Below are positions 52,877-63,706 of a stretch of DNA of 64,000 bases, in pieces (the first letter of the stretch is position 1; the number at the start of each line of letters is the position of its first letter). The translations under genes were made by a program, and so were the position numbers. Under the pieces are notes generated by a model. The model made no database searches, was not told the origin of the DNA, and saw nothing but the letters and a program-made list of their open reading frames with translations. This DNA comes from Rhynchopus euleeides (lineage: Eukaryota; Euglenozoa; Diplonemea; Diplonemida; Diplonemidae): the NCBI GenBank assembly GCA_963210315.1, contig OY723238.1, forward strand, positions 930,001 through 994,000. The letters run 5' to 3'.

Positions 52877-55625
52877 TCAGAAACGAGACTTCGATTTTGC
52901 CGTGGAACGCCCCAGCTTGTGATCCAACTTTCGGAGATTTCGCTCCACTGTCGATGCAACGTTTGCTGCGGCATCCGCAAGCAGCATGCCCTTGAAGTGA
53001 ACAGAAGACCTGTTCCCCACCGCACGCGTCTTGAGGTCGCTGGACGACAGCTTGTCGCAGAACTCAGACCGCTTCTTCGGGTCGGTATGCGCCTCCGTCT
53101 GCAACCTCTCAATCCGCTCCAGATCCTGCTCCAAATGGTTCTGCACCCTGATGGACGCACGCATCTCCCTGTCCAGGAGATCCCGCTCCCTCTGATCCCG
53201 CACCACGTGCCTCTGGTGGATACGGTCAGCCTTGGCATAACTGGAACTCGCCCGCCCCCCGAAGGTCAGCGTCCGGGCCATCCACGTCTTGCACACGCTG
53301 CTACCCGCCCTGAGGGCAGACTCCACCACAGGACTCGTGTCATACAGGTATGTCCGCGCAGTCACACTGCTGTGTGCCCCCCTGCGGATGGCGGTCACAG
53401 CACCCCGCGAAGTCGGGCTGGCGCCAGAAGGCGATGCCACCTTCCCGGGTGTCTCATCGGGCACACTGACTTTGCGCTGCCGTCCCTCTGGGTCCGTGGC
53501 TGTCAGGAATATTCCCGGGGCGCTGGCCCTCATCCCACGCCCGCCAGCAGCAGCAGGCTCCGCGTCACTCCCCCTGGCACAGCCAGCCTGCGCCCTCTGC
53601 GCTGCGGCGCGGGGGCCCGGTGGGTTCTGGAGAGACCCCAAAGGGGTGCGCTTCCGCGCTGCCGGGGGCTGCTGCTGCTGCTGCTGCGGGTCGTAGGAGG
53701 GCACAACCCGCTGCGCGAAGTCCCGCATGCCCTGCTGCTGCGGATGCGCCTTGCCCCGCGAGGCGAGCGTCTTCAGCTCGATGTAAGACTCGGAGGCGCA
53801 CACAGCACCGACCACACCCGACAGGGCCGCCAGAACCAGGATCTGCATATACTTCTCCTTCGCACGGTGGGACAGCGCGTGCAGCCGTGTCACCTTCGCC
53901 ATCAGGGCAACGCCGAAGCCGACCCCGATGCTGCTGGCATCGTCGTGTATGGCGTCAGACAGCTCATATTCCATGCCCCTGAGGGCGGCACGGAATGACC
54001 CTCTGCAGAGCTCGAAGGCAAATGGGTCGAAGCGTGGCGAAGGCGACTTGACGTAGGCGTGGTTCGCCGTCTCCACCTCCATCCGCTCCTGCAGCTTCCT
54101 GCTGGCCTCCGGGGGTGACGTGAAGGCCGTGGTGGGCAGCGGCCTCACCGCCTTCACACGTGTCGGAGCCTCGCGGCTGAACTGCACCTCATCCACGGCG
54201 GGGATGGCGTCGGTCTGCCCGCCCGCTTCGGCCTGCGCCCCGGCGCCGGAGGCGTCTGATAGGCTGGGCTGCCTGCCGTGGGGCCCGGGGTGCTGCTCTG
54301 CAGCCTGGCACTGCTCTAAGGCCTTGTCGTACTCTAGGACCCCCGAGTTGAAGATGTTGAAGTCGGCCTCGTATTTCCCGAGGTTGATCTCGACGGGAAA
54401 CCTCCCAAACTTAAACCTCTCCTTCCGCAGGTTGAATGTGCAGTTCTTCTGCATCAGCGCTATGGAGGAATCTGTCGCGCGCGTCCCGTCGATCATCGAG
54501 CCGTGCGGGAGGTATATCCCTATCTCATACGCCTCTGAGGGTTGTGGGTGCCCGAGAATCACCTCGCGTGCACTCAGATCCACGTTGGGCGCCAGCTTCA
54601 TCAGGTCTGCTGGAGACCCCCCCGCCGCACTGCGCTGCCCCGGCAGCTGCTTCGCAGCGGTGGGGGTCAGGGAGCGGGGCGCCCCCTGCGCGCGGTGATG
54701 CTGCAGCTTTGGAAAGAGGCAGGACTTCCTCTGCGGGTCCGCAAAGAACATCTGCCGCAGCCCCTGGCAGGCCTGCTCGGTGTGCGCCATCCCGGTCATC
54801 AGGAAGAACACCAGCACGGAGACACGGTTGGCCCACTCCTCCCGCAGGATCGCCTCACTCCCTTTGAAGACATTCAGATGCACCAGGCATACCACCTGTG
54901 CCACGGCAATGTGGTACACCCTGTAGAAACCCCGCTGCTCCGCAGTGCCGTCCCGGTTGGAGACAGACTCCCAGAACATGCGCAGCTGCTTTGCATTCAT
55001 CCGTGTCAGCTCGTCGGCAAACAGCGGGATATCGGGCTTCTGGAAGAAGGCGACGAAGGCAAACCAGAAGACGTTTGTTATGAAGCCCTCCACATCCGGC
55101 GAGAGGAAGAGGTCGCGGAAGCCTGGCGTGCGCTCCTCCATGGTGTCCGCGACGGCGCGCATGAAGAGCGCAACGTTGGGTCTCAGGGGGAAGGAGTCCA
55201 GCTGCGTCACCCTGATGTCACGCACAGTCACCTCCGATACTGCTGCCGCAGCAAGGGTGGCGCTCTCAAGCAGGGCAGAGTCGATGCCGATGGAGTTGAG
55301 CCGCACCAGCGACTCCGGCGAGAGATCACTCACAGGCACATGCCGCAGCGCGCGGACCATATAGTCTCTCGCAGTCACGCGGTACTGCCCGTCCTTTGGT
55401 GGTATCGCCTCGTGCATCCGCAGCTCGCCCTTCAGGCGGTGCAGCCGCGCTGCCTCAGACATATCCTGCGAGCCGCGCACCCCGCCTCCCTTGCATACGG
55501 ACACCGCACGCCCGCTCTTCTTCCGGGCATGGATGGAGGCATGCCCACGCAGCTGGTGGTGGGGGTGGGGGTGGGGGTGGTGGTGAGGGTGTGGCGGGGC
55601 GTCGCCCGGAGTAGCGACGATCACA

Positions 55626-55657
<32 letters not shown>

Positions 55658-56023
55658 TTGGTGGTGCGCGCCATCCGCAGTCGGGGAAGGGAGGGCAGAA
55701 CCCGGCGCATGTGTGGGGGTGACGACGACCTCTGCCAAGGGCAGTGCCAGGGCGCTTGGGCACTTCTGCACTTTGGCCTGGCCCAAGGCAGGTGTGGGGG
55801 TGGCCTGGGCTGTGCGTGGTGCGGCTGGACCCAGCGTATCCGGCACGGCAGGCGATGGCTTTACCTTCAGGCGGAGAGGCGTCGAGGCGGTGCATCCACG
55901 CAGGTCAGCACTGTGCGCGGTGCGTCCCTGCGCCTCGCGCAGATCAGCGCTGTGCTGCTGCAGGCTGGCGATATACCACCCACCCCCGCACTTGCGGCTG
56001 GGCCCCACTGTGGGGGAAGACAT
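52877..56023 (-). CDS. FWWh/FAM227-like protein with long disordered ends, 1,048 aa
   Basis: The globular core (about residues 185-400) contains RDLFLSPDVEGFITNVFWFA, reminiscent of the FWWh block of FAM227 proteins. It is followed by a helical segment ending WANRVSVLVFFLMTG. A second conserved-looking piece, RKERFKFGRFPVEINLG, lies further on. FAM227 members are poorly known and often testis- or cilium-expressed. The N-terminal 160 residues are low complexity with a long His run encoded by an ATG/GTG microsatellite near 55625-55660. The C-terminus is basic, with KTWMARTLTFGG and charged helices. The start is ambiguous: ATG 56023 is directly followed by TCTTCCCCCACAG, an acceptor that, if used, would move the start to an internal Met. 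The family call is tentative. Confidence 0.75.
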
Positions 56024-56467
56024 GTCACACGCACACAAGGCACACAGAAGGCTTCTGAGAACGGCGCGGACACCACCTCGCAGAGAGCAGCAGCGGCGTG
56101 CACAGCCTCACCCGCCACCCCATCCAGCTGGGAGCCCAGACAGGCGTTGTGGGCGCTGTGGTGGGTGGTGGGTGTGCTGCGTGCAGCCCTTCCCTGGCGT
56201 GGGGGCGGTAAAACAAAAGAAGAACACTAACTTGAAGCACGGATGACGTACGAATCGTAATATCGTATCATATCGTAAATACGATATGTATCGTATTTTT
56301 TAAGGCGATATCGCAATATATCGCAATATATCGTATTTATATCGTGTTTAGTCAGCTTTGATATCGTATGCGATATGCCCATATCGCACTATTACTACAG
56401 GCTTCTGAGGGAGGCAATGGGATGGCTAGGTGGCCACATGAGACAACACCACAAGGATGGGATACGG

Positions 56468-58402
56468 CTAAGTGGTGGTACGCCCCAAGACGTCCCGCCA
56501 CCTCTCTTCCGACGCCTCCAGCACTTCATCAGCAATCACCTCCTGGGCAACTGCTTCCGGGTCCATCACCTCCATGAGTTTAAAGAACTCTCTTGAGGAA
56601 AACGTGTCCCACAGCTCTTTGAGAAGTTGTTGTTCCTCGTTGGTGACGTGTTGGATGCTCTTCCATACTTCCCCCACGACAAAGCAGGACTTCTGATCGC
56701 TGGGGGGGTTGCTTATCCAGAGGAAGAACTGTAGGAGGCTCTGTGCATCGTCTGGATCTCCGAGAGCATGTCCCCCCACCCATCCCCTCCGATCAAATGT
56801 GCTAACTCTCGGACACTTTGCGGTTTGTTGCAAGCAGGTCGGTCCGGGGTGCCACATGCTCAACGACGTGAAACAGCGCTGACCACCTCGTTTCTGAGGT
56901 GGTGCGCGGCGCCTGTGAGAAGAAGGTCACGAACTGGATGGCGAGGGGGAAGCGCTTCGTGTAGAAGTCTTTGCAACATTTGTTGGCGTGATGCCCCAAA
57001 CACCACACCGACAGACGCCCTGTGAGCTTGATGAGGCGCTGGTTTGTCGCGCATCTGTCCATGTTGACAGACGCGATCGTAAACGAGTAGTCGCATTCGA
57101 GCCGCTGCAGCACATCTTCAAGCATCACTGCGTCAGGGCTCACCCCAGCCTGAACACCTCAACGCACACCAGCAGCGGTTGTTGCCCAACATATGCAGTC
57201 ACAGCGAGGTACGAGGTGTGGATCGATGCTGCTGTAGTTCCGTCGATGCCAATAGGCACGGTGCGACCTTTGAGAGCATCTTTCAGCGCCTTCAGAAGTG
57301 CATCCGTGTGGCTGCTGTGTTTCTGCAAGAGGGCGCGTCCGCTGGGCATGTTCGGGTACAGGTGTTTCCGAATCGCCAACACCACAAGCTCCGCCTGGCT
57401 GGCCGTGGTATTGCCGACGCAAAGTGAATACGACAGGTCACTCACGAATTCCGGTGCTGGATTGGCTCCGTGCGCCTTCTGCTGCCCCCCTTGCCTGTCG
57501 CCGTTCTTGTCTTCACCGCCCGACTGCTTCTTCTTCTGGCGCTCGACCGCACGGGCGGGTGATGGCGAGTTTTGATCCGGAAAAAGGGGTGCTAAAAAAA
57601 ATTGCTCGCGCGCTTCGCGCGCGAGCACCTCATGCAATGCACGCGTATATCCGCAACAACATTCGTTCTGATCGATACGCTTTGCAATGTGCGGTGTGAG
57701 TGGACAACGAGGAAGTCGTACAGACTTCGTTGTGCAGGGATGGTAGTCTGCACGTACTCCGTCTTCACTCACGACCATGTCGCACTCCTGGTGTTGTGCC
57801 GTTTCCCACTTGCCATGGTACACCAAATGGTACATGCACACTCGACAGGTGCACAGCACAGGGGTTTAGGGGGCGGAGCCCCCCAGCCGCCGGAGGCCAC
57901 GGTAGCGAACATCTGGCCTTCTCCTTCGCGTTCTGGGACTCTTTGGATCAATTGCGGTTCGTAGTGGGGCACGAACCCAGGGACGCTCGTTGTTGGGAAG
58001 TTGTGCAGGTCGATGAGTGGGAAACTGTCTGAAACCTGTGAAAAATTCCACCCCCAAAAAAATGCCGAAACTCGCCGTCGGGTTTTCGGGGGAAAAATAC
58101 AAATGGAGAATTTCGCCCCCAAACTCGCCATCGGGAGAACACTGGGGTTTGCGGGTTTGCAGAGACGCGACATCCTTGACGGCGTACACGTCTTTGGCAT
58201 CGCCTTGCAGCTTATCATGACGTGTTTTCGCTGTCACGTAGCTCACTCGCGCCCCTGCTTTCTGCTTCGCCAGCTGCTCTTTGAGAGCCTTTGGCTTCGG
58301 AGTGGGTGACTCATCTGGGGTGGTGGTGGTAGTCTCGCCGCCCCTCGTTGGTGTGCTGGGTGCCTTTTTCCCCGGTGCCCACCCCGTGTGGCCATGCATC
58401 AT
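56468..58402 (-). pseudogene. Decayed hAT-like transposase
   Basis: Reading from 58402, a basic N-terminal part (KALKEQLAKQKAG) is followed by an inserted stretch with the hairpin module. The frame from 57859 then gives a Cys/His region (CTCRVC...HQEC) and PIGIDGTTAASIHTSYLAV with the first Asp. Near 57140 the frame breaks and continues one base out of register as ASVNMDRCATNQ (second Asp), SVWCLGHHANKCCKDF and SETRWSALFHVVEHV, the hallmark C-H and RW motifs of hAT. A second break near 56820 shifts to the C-terminal part (KELWDTFSSREFFKLM). Two frameshifts and an insertion make it non-functional as read. Confidence 0.75.
57859..57914 (-). repeat. GC-rich hairpin module, copy 4
   Basis: Inside the hAT-like element, reverse orientation, GGGGGCGGAGCCCCCCAGCC then GCCGGAGGCCACGG. 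Confidence 0.85.
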
Positions 58403-58852
58403 CCTAAACGATTCGTAATATCGCATAATATCGTATTTTATATCGTAATCGTATACGATATAATGCGATATAAAATACGATATGCACGATTCGTATTTCA
58501 CCATTACGATTCGTACGTCATCCGTGTTGAAGGGAAGAACAACACTCCCCGCCCCCCCTCCCACCGCAAGCGGATGTTCGCCTGGCGGGCCGCCGCAAAT
58601 CACAGATAGACAGGCGCGGGGGCGCAAGGTGTGAGCGTGGGGGGGGGGGGGGGGTGGGGGAGGTAGGTGGCATCCCACCCCCACCGCCCATCCTCTCTCT
58701 GCGTCCTCTGCGTATTCCATACAGTACAAGACAACCCGTGCCCTCTAGCTAGGGGGGGGGGGGTGGGTGGGTGGGGGAGAAGAGACAGCGGCACTACGCA
58801 AGCCACACCCTCCAACCCCACCCCACGTTACATTAATTCACACCCCCCCCCC

Positions 58853-60484
58853 TAGGCCCTTGCATGGCTGTTTAAATCTCTGTTTAGGGCTGTCACAAAC
58901 ACGATTTTTTGGATTTTGGGCCAAAAACTCCACCAAAATGGGCGTACCTGGCCAAAAATCGAGTGGGGGATCACTGAAAAAATCCGGGAAAATAGCGGAC
59001 ACCCTCGGGAAAGTCGATCCATTCGAATTACTTGGCATTTTTTTCTGAAAAAACCCCCGAAAAAGTGTAACGCTCGTGTAACGCTCTTGGGCCGATTTGT
59101 AACGGTCCAAAAATACCACTTCCAAAAGGCAGAGAAGGCCTCTAAGCACCCCAAAACCACACAGATACCCCTCGGGGTAGGTTCCTGGGTGGTTTCTAGT
59201 GGTTTCGAGGGCCTCATGGTACCCAGAGGCGGTCTGAAAGAGGTTTCTCGTGGAAAAATTTGATACTTTCCCGAAAAAACCCTTATTTTTGGGAGCTGAA
59301 ATCTGCACGAAATCCCCAAACTATCACCCAAAATCGTCACCAAAGTGAAGAATTCACCCCGGAAGTGATTCCGGCAGACCAAAATGGGTGGAGTACCCTG
59401 TTTTCGGGTCAAAAATGCTGATTTTTTCAATGATATCCGCCCATGTCATGGTCTGTAACAGTAGTGTAACAGTAGACCCCCCAATTTGGGCCGTTTTGGA
59501 CCAGTTCTGAGCAACCACTTTCAAAGGCGGAGAAGGCCTCTAAACACCCCACAACCACACAGCTACCCCCTGAGGTAGGTTCCTGGGTGGTTTTTAGTGG
59601 TTTTGGTGGCCTTGTGACGCCCAGAGGCGGTCTGAAAGAGGGTTCTCGTGGGAGACCCACCATAACCCCACCAATCCCTTGTTTTTAGGGGGTGTAACCA
59701 GGGTGGGCATGAATCACCCAAAATATCAGCCAAAATCGTCACCAAAGTGAAAAATTCCGCTCGCAATTGATTCCGGGAGCCCAAATTGGGCGGAGTACCC
59801 TGTTTTCGGGTCAAACCTACGGAATATTTCAGTGGTATCCACATATGTAAATGGTCAGTAACAGTCGCGTAACAGTAGCCCCCCTAGCATATACCGACAA
59901 AGTGGGCACACACTATGAGATGAACATGGCATCAGGTGCAGTGCCCGCAGAAGAGACCCATGTGTGACACCGGTGTGTCTGTAGGACGAAGAGGGGCTGG
60001 GAGAAGGCGGCAAACAGCAGGGTGACGATGGCAGGGCAAAACTCTGGAACGAGAAAACGGGCTCGCACAAGCACACTCAACTGCAGCCGAGATCCGACAG
60101 CCGGGCAGACAGTCTGGCAGAATTCAATGTTGTCAGACTCAAGAATCGCCAAGAAGGGATTCTGTATCCCTTGACAAGGAATGAACTGCAGGAATTTGCA
60201 GCAGAACTAGGTGCTGAGGTCCCAACCATACTCAAACGTGGATTTGTGAATTTTCTGGGTGAATAACAGGAGAAAAGCGCCCTAACGGAGGGGCTTTTTC
60301 CCACAAAAATACCCGAAAAATCCCCAAAAAAGCTGGAAAATTGGGGTGGAAGGGTGGGAAACGGGTGGGAGAGACCCACAATAGTCATTTGGTGGTGTTT
60401 TGGGGGGTATTTTGGACCCAAAAATAGAAAAAATGGCCAAAATTTGGTTTTGTGACAGAAAATCGGGGGCTATGCAAGGGCCTA
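58853..60484. mobile_element. TIR element inserted in a C tract, TAGGCCCTTGCAT termini (1,632 bp)
   Basis: Ends TAGGCCCTTGCATGGC and GCTATGCAAGGGCCTA are inverted with one mismatch. Further inward, CTGTCACAAA (left) and TTTGTGACAG (right) also match. Poly-C lies on both sides, so a duplication cannot be measured. The interior has a diverged tandem repeat of about 400 bp (59080-59460, 59470-59870). Frames across it repeat with the DNA and are not protein-like. Confidence 0.65.
59080..59880. repeat. Two diverged ~400-bp tandem units
   Basis: Shared landmarks are GAGAAGGCCTCTAA (59131, 59530), GTAGGTTCCTGGGTGG, AGAGGCGGTCTGAAAGAG and GGAGTACCCTGTTTTCGGGT. Both units end near GTAACAGT-x-GTAACAGTAG. 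Spacing is 397-402 bases. Confidence 0.75.
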
Positions 60485-60720
60485 CCCCCCCCCCAACCCC
60501 CAACGTGAAATATGTGTACATTAGCGCAGATGACACCCAATACCTTGCCCCCCCTCCCCCCACCTGGCCCTGAGGGTTATTATCACCACTCTACATACCC
60601 ACCCCCCCCCCCCAAGGCACATATCGCAACGGGAAGGGCAAGGGATGCTGATATTTCCTGGGGAGGAGGGGATGGAGAGGGTTATCATTCGATCTGCGTA
60701 TCTCCAGCCTCTGCACGATG

Positions 60721-61716
60721 CTAGGCTGCAAGGGCCTGTGCATACCGCACCTGGGCCTTGCCGCCATCCGCATGCAGAGGCCTCCCACCAGCTGCAGGCA
60801 CCCCCCGGCGCACCTGCCCCACCCCAGCAGATGCGGCGGGGGACGCCACGCGGGCTTGCTTGGGTGCGGCTGCCGCAGCACCCTTCGGACCTCCTTTCCT
60901 CACCGGCGCACGCAGAAACGGCTTCTTCTTCGCGGAAGCCGCTGCCGCGCCACGGGGCGTGGCAGGGCGCGCCTCGCCTGCGGAGTATATGCTGGAGGGG
61001 GTGGGCGGCGCGCCGACGGGATACCCTGTTGCAGACCTCCCGAAGGATTTATAATACCCATAGCAGTGGTTGTACGCCGGTGTGAGGGTCCAGCCACCAG
61101 CAGACCGCGCGGAAGCGGGCCGCGTCGTGGGGTCGATGGAGGCAGCCGAGGCGGGGAGCCGCGCCCGCTGCGCGGTGCGCCCCTCAAGCCGTGCCTCGTG
61201 GCGTGGGGCGAGCCTAGCACTCCGCACCCCCCACGCCGGGAAGACATAAACAGGCTCATCAGGGTAGGCAAAGGCCTCCATCGGATCGCGGTGGCTGCGC
61301 TGCTGCTGCAGCTGGGTGTATAGCGACAGCTGTGTGTCAGGGTCGGAGCCGGAATCGGAGGAGGGGGTGGCAGGATCCGGTAGGTTGTCGGGCTGTGTGC
61401 TGATCTTTCGGGCGAATGTCACCTTGTTGTGTGTGGGTGGGTACTGCGGCAGGGTGGTGTCATGCGGTGCAGCGGGCGGCGGTGGCGGCGGCGGCTGCAC
61501 AACAGGCGCAGGGGGCGTGATGTCCATAATGCCGAGGCTCCGCAGAGAAGGGGGAGACACAGGTGTCACTCCCTGGTCATCGTGGGCAAACACAGCAGCT
61601 GAAGGGTCGATCAGCACCCTGGGTGGAGGCACCCACTCGGAGGGTGCCGGCTGCACTCGTGGGCTCGTTTGTCGCACAGCGCCTGTTGGTGAGGAGTGCT
61701 GCCGTTCTCGGCCCAT
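60721..61716 (-). CDS. Uncharacterised Pro/Ala-rich protein, 331 aa
   Basis: I do not recognise the family. The first ATG is at 61716, 26 bases after an acceptor-like GCACCCCACCCCCAG. The N-terminal 130 residues are Pro/Ser-rich with a PPPPPPPAAP run. The most protein-like part is DPMEAFAYPDEPVYVFPAWG and AYNHCYGYYKSFGR near the middle. The C-terminus is basic and Ala-rich (KKKPFLRAPVRKGG). It is intact and flanked on both sides by transposons. Most of it is probably disordered. Confidence 0.7.
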   Translation of the reverse strand: MGRERQHSSPTGAVRQTSPRVQPAPSEWVPPPRVLIDPSAAVFAHDDQGVTPVSPPSLRSLGIMDITPPAPVVQPPPPPPPAAPHDTTLPQYPPTHNKVTFARKISTQPDNLPDPATPSSDSGSDPDTQLSLYTQLQQQRSHRDPMEAFAYPDEPVYVFPAWGVRSARLAPRHEARLEGRTAQRARLPASAASIDPTTRPASARSAGGWTLTPAYNHCYGYYKSFGRSATGYPVGAPPTPSSIYSAGEARPATPRGAAAASAKKKPFLRAPVRKGGPKGAAAAAPKQARVASPAASAGVGQVRRGVPAAGGRPLHADGGKAQVRYAQALAA

Positions 61717-62095
61717 TGTGTAGTGGTGGTGTGACGGCACTCCTGGGGGTGGGGTGCGGGCTGGGTGGCAAATACGTATCATACACGGTATGGTGACGAT
61801 CGGTCCAATTAAATCCACGATCGTGAAAAAAAAAACAATCGTTTTAATCAGGGCTGTTCCTAACTGGGGGGCTTGTTCCCCACTTTCAGGATTCTGAACT
61901 TTTTTTCTAAGAATTTTTGTAAGGGGAAAAAAGTTTTTTTCTAAGAATTTTGTTAGGGGAATTTTTTTCTAAGGTTGTTTCGCAGAGGAAAAAACTCTTT
62001 CTAAGTTTTCCCCAGTCGACAGGGCGCGCACAAGGATGGAAGGGAAGTCTGTCCCACGTACCGTTCGCCTTGCTGGCCAACTGGAGAGCCAGACG

Positions 62096-62150
62096 TTCAC
62101 TACCGTGGCCTCCGGCGGCTGGGGGGCTCACGCCCCCCAGACCCCCCTGT
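62096..62150 (+). repeat. GC-rich hairpin module, copy 5
   Basis: Forward orientation, GTTCACTACCGTGGCCTCCG then GCGGCTGGGGGGCTCACGCC. Confidence 0.85.
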
Positions 62151-62262
62151 GGCGTACGTCTCGTACTCAAGTCCTTCGAATCCCATCAAGTCGGGGTCCA
62201 ACCACTCCAGTCGCTTCTGAGGACGCAGCCAACTCGCACAGAATCTGTACGCCCACACGAAC

Positions 62263-62317
62263 AGATGTTCGCTACCGTGGCCTCCGGCGGCTGGGGGGCA
62301 CCGCCCCCCAGACCCCC
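62263..62317 (+). repeat. GC-rich hairpin module, copy 6
   Basis: Forward orientation, 167 bases after copy 5 in the same element. Confidence 0.85.
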
Positions 62318-63132
62318 GATGTAGCGTGTGCCTGTCCATCTATCTCACTTCCCCGGGTACAGTGCAGCGTAGGAGGTCAGCGCCGCATCCATGAAGCGCT
62401 TCTTCGAAGCCTGACTGACATCGGACAGGAGGTCGGGCTTCCCCACCTGGGAGGTACACTTGCCGCGTTCGCGACATGCGTGACACGCGACACGCTACCT
62501 GAAACGTGAGTGTGCCTTGCTAACACGGGCATTTCAACGGTCTGCCGGCGACCGTTCCCCAAACCAGTAAACCAGCAGTTAAGGAAAATCGGAGAGATCA
62601 CCCTACTGCGCTGAATATGGTGCGCACCACTGCAAAAATCCCCGGGAGCTTTTGGGCTTTCAGACCTGAAGGGGCCAGCAGGTGGGTGGCGTCGGGGAGT
62701 GGCAGCTTTGTAACTGTCCTCCAGCTGCTGGCATGTCCAGCCCTGCGCGAGTGCCAAGGTGTATTGAGTCCCTGCGGAGCACAACCCCCGATGAGAACGA
62801 GCGCCAGGTGATCCTCATTCATTTTCAGCTGTAACGCGCATGAGGGGCACTCTCTGCCGCAAGCATCTCTGGGCATCACTCGAGAGCTGTCACATGATGA
62901 CGCGGAGAGAAATCAGAGAAAAAGTCCCGCCTGACGGGCACGCGCCTGGAAACTGTGGGGGGGCGAGCAAAAAATCCCTTGTAAAAATTCTTAGAAAAAA
63001 CCTGGTTCCCCGAACCAAAAAACCTGGAAAAAGGGCTCGTTCCCCGCCCAGGCCTGGTTTTAATTGGAGGCTAATTGGAGGCAAATTGGACCGATCGTCA
63101 CCATACCGTGATCATACGTATAAATCTACCAT

Positions 63133-63285
63133 GGAGAATGTCACCCCCCCTCAGCCTCCGCTTGGGGGGTGACATTCTCCAAGGGTCTACAGAGGGGGTG
63201 GCATTCTTCAACGGTTGCCTTGGGGAGCGGTTGGGAAGAATGTCACCCCCCCTCGGCCCTGGGCCCTCGAGGGGGGGTGACATTC
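63133..63285. repeat. Paired hairpins built on GAATGTCACCCCCC
   Basis: GGAGAATGTCACCCCCC (63133) pairs with GGGGGGTGACATTCTCC (63164-63180). GAATGTCACCCCCCCTCG (63238) pairs with CGAGGGGGGGTGACATTC (63268-63285). A degenerate half unit (GGGGGTGGCATTCTT) lies between. They sit directly beside the right end of the 61784-63110 element. Confidence 0.8.
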
Positions 63286-63706
63286 TCTCGGGGTACCCGA
63301 GGCAATAAGAGAAACACCTCCCGTGTCAAAGGCTGCGGAAGCCCCTGTGAAGTGGCATGAAAGCGATCCTGAAAAACCTTCAGTCGTGCGATTTCCTTCG
63401 TTACTTCGCGACTTTGCTACACTTCGTCGCTCGTAACTGGACAAATCGTTCATTGACCTCACCTCAAGTGAAGAGGGGCTACTAAGGGCGAAGACCAGCC
63501 ACGGATTTGCTCGGGACTTGGGACTTGGCCATATTCTCAGAAGTGGGAGGGTGGGGACAGAGGCTGTCTGGAAGCACTGTGTCATCCTGAGCAGTCGCAC
63601 CTCAGATGCAGTGCACGCTGCCTCCAACCAACAGGGTCAGGAGGTGCTGTGCTGGGAGGCAACGAGCAAGGCAGTGCACCGCAAGCACACAAGCAGAAGA
63701 GGTTGC

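Larger units (their letters stand above)
56238..58526. mobile_element. hAT-like element with 24-bp TIRs and 6-bp duplication (2,289 bp)
   Basis: The ends begin CACGGATGACGTACGAATCG and are perfect inverted repeats for 24 bases. TTGAAG flanks both sides (56232-56237, 58527-58532). Next to each TIR is a palindromic array of ATATCGTA/CGATAT words (56260-56390, 58415-58500). The interior holds a decayed hAT transposase and one GC-rich hairpin module. A 6-bp duplication is not the usual 8 of hAT. Confidence 0.85.
61784..63110. mobile_element. TIR element CACGGTATGG with 6-bp duplication (1,327 bp)
   Basis: The left end CACGGTATGGTGACGATCGG continues TCCAATT and matches the inverted right end perfectly for 27 bases. 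ATCATA flanks both sides (61778-61783, 63111-63116). Subterminal T-rich TTTTTTTCTAAGAATTTT words occur at both ends. Two GC-rich hairpin modules lie inside. There is no transposase frame; terminal CACGG and the duplication length group it with 56238-58526. Confidence 0.85.

Noticed and set aside
58838..59430. Overlapping 156- and 192-codon minus-strand frames
   Set aside because: They lie over an internal transposon repeat, in two frames at once, with no conserved protein pattern between the two repeat units.
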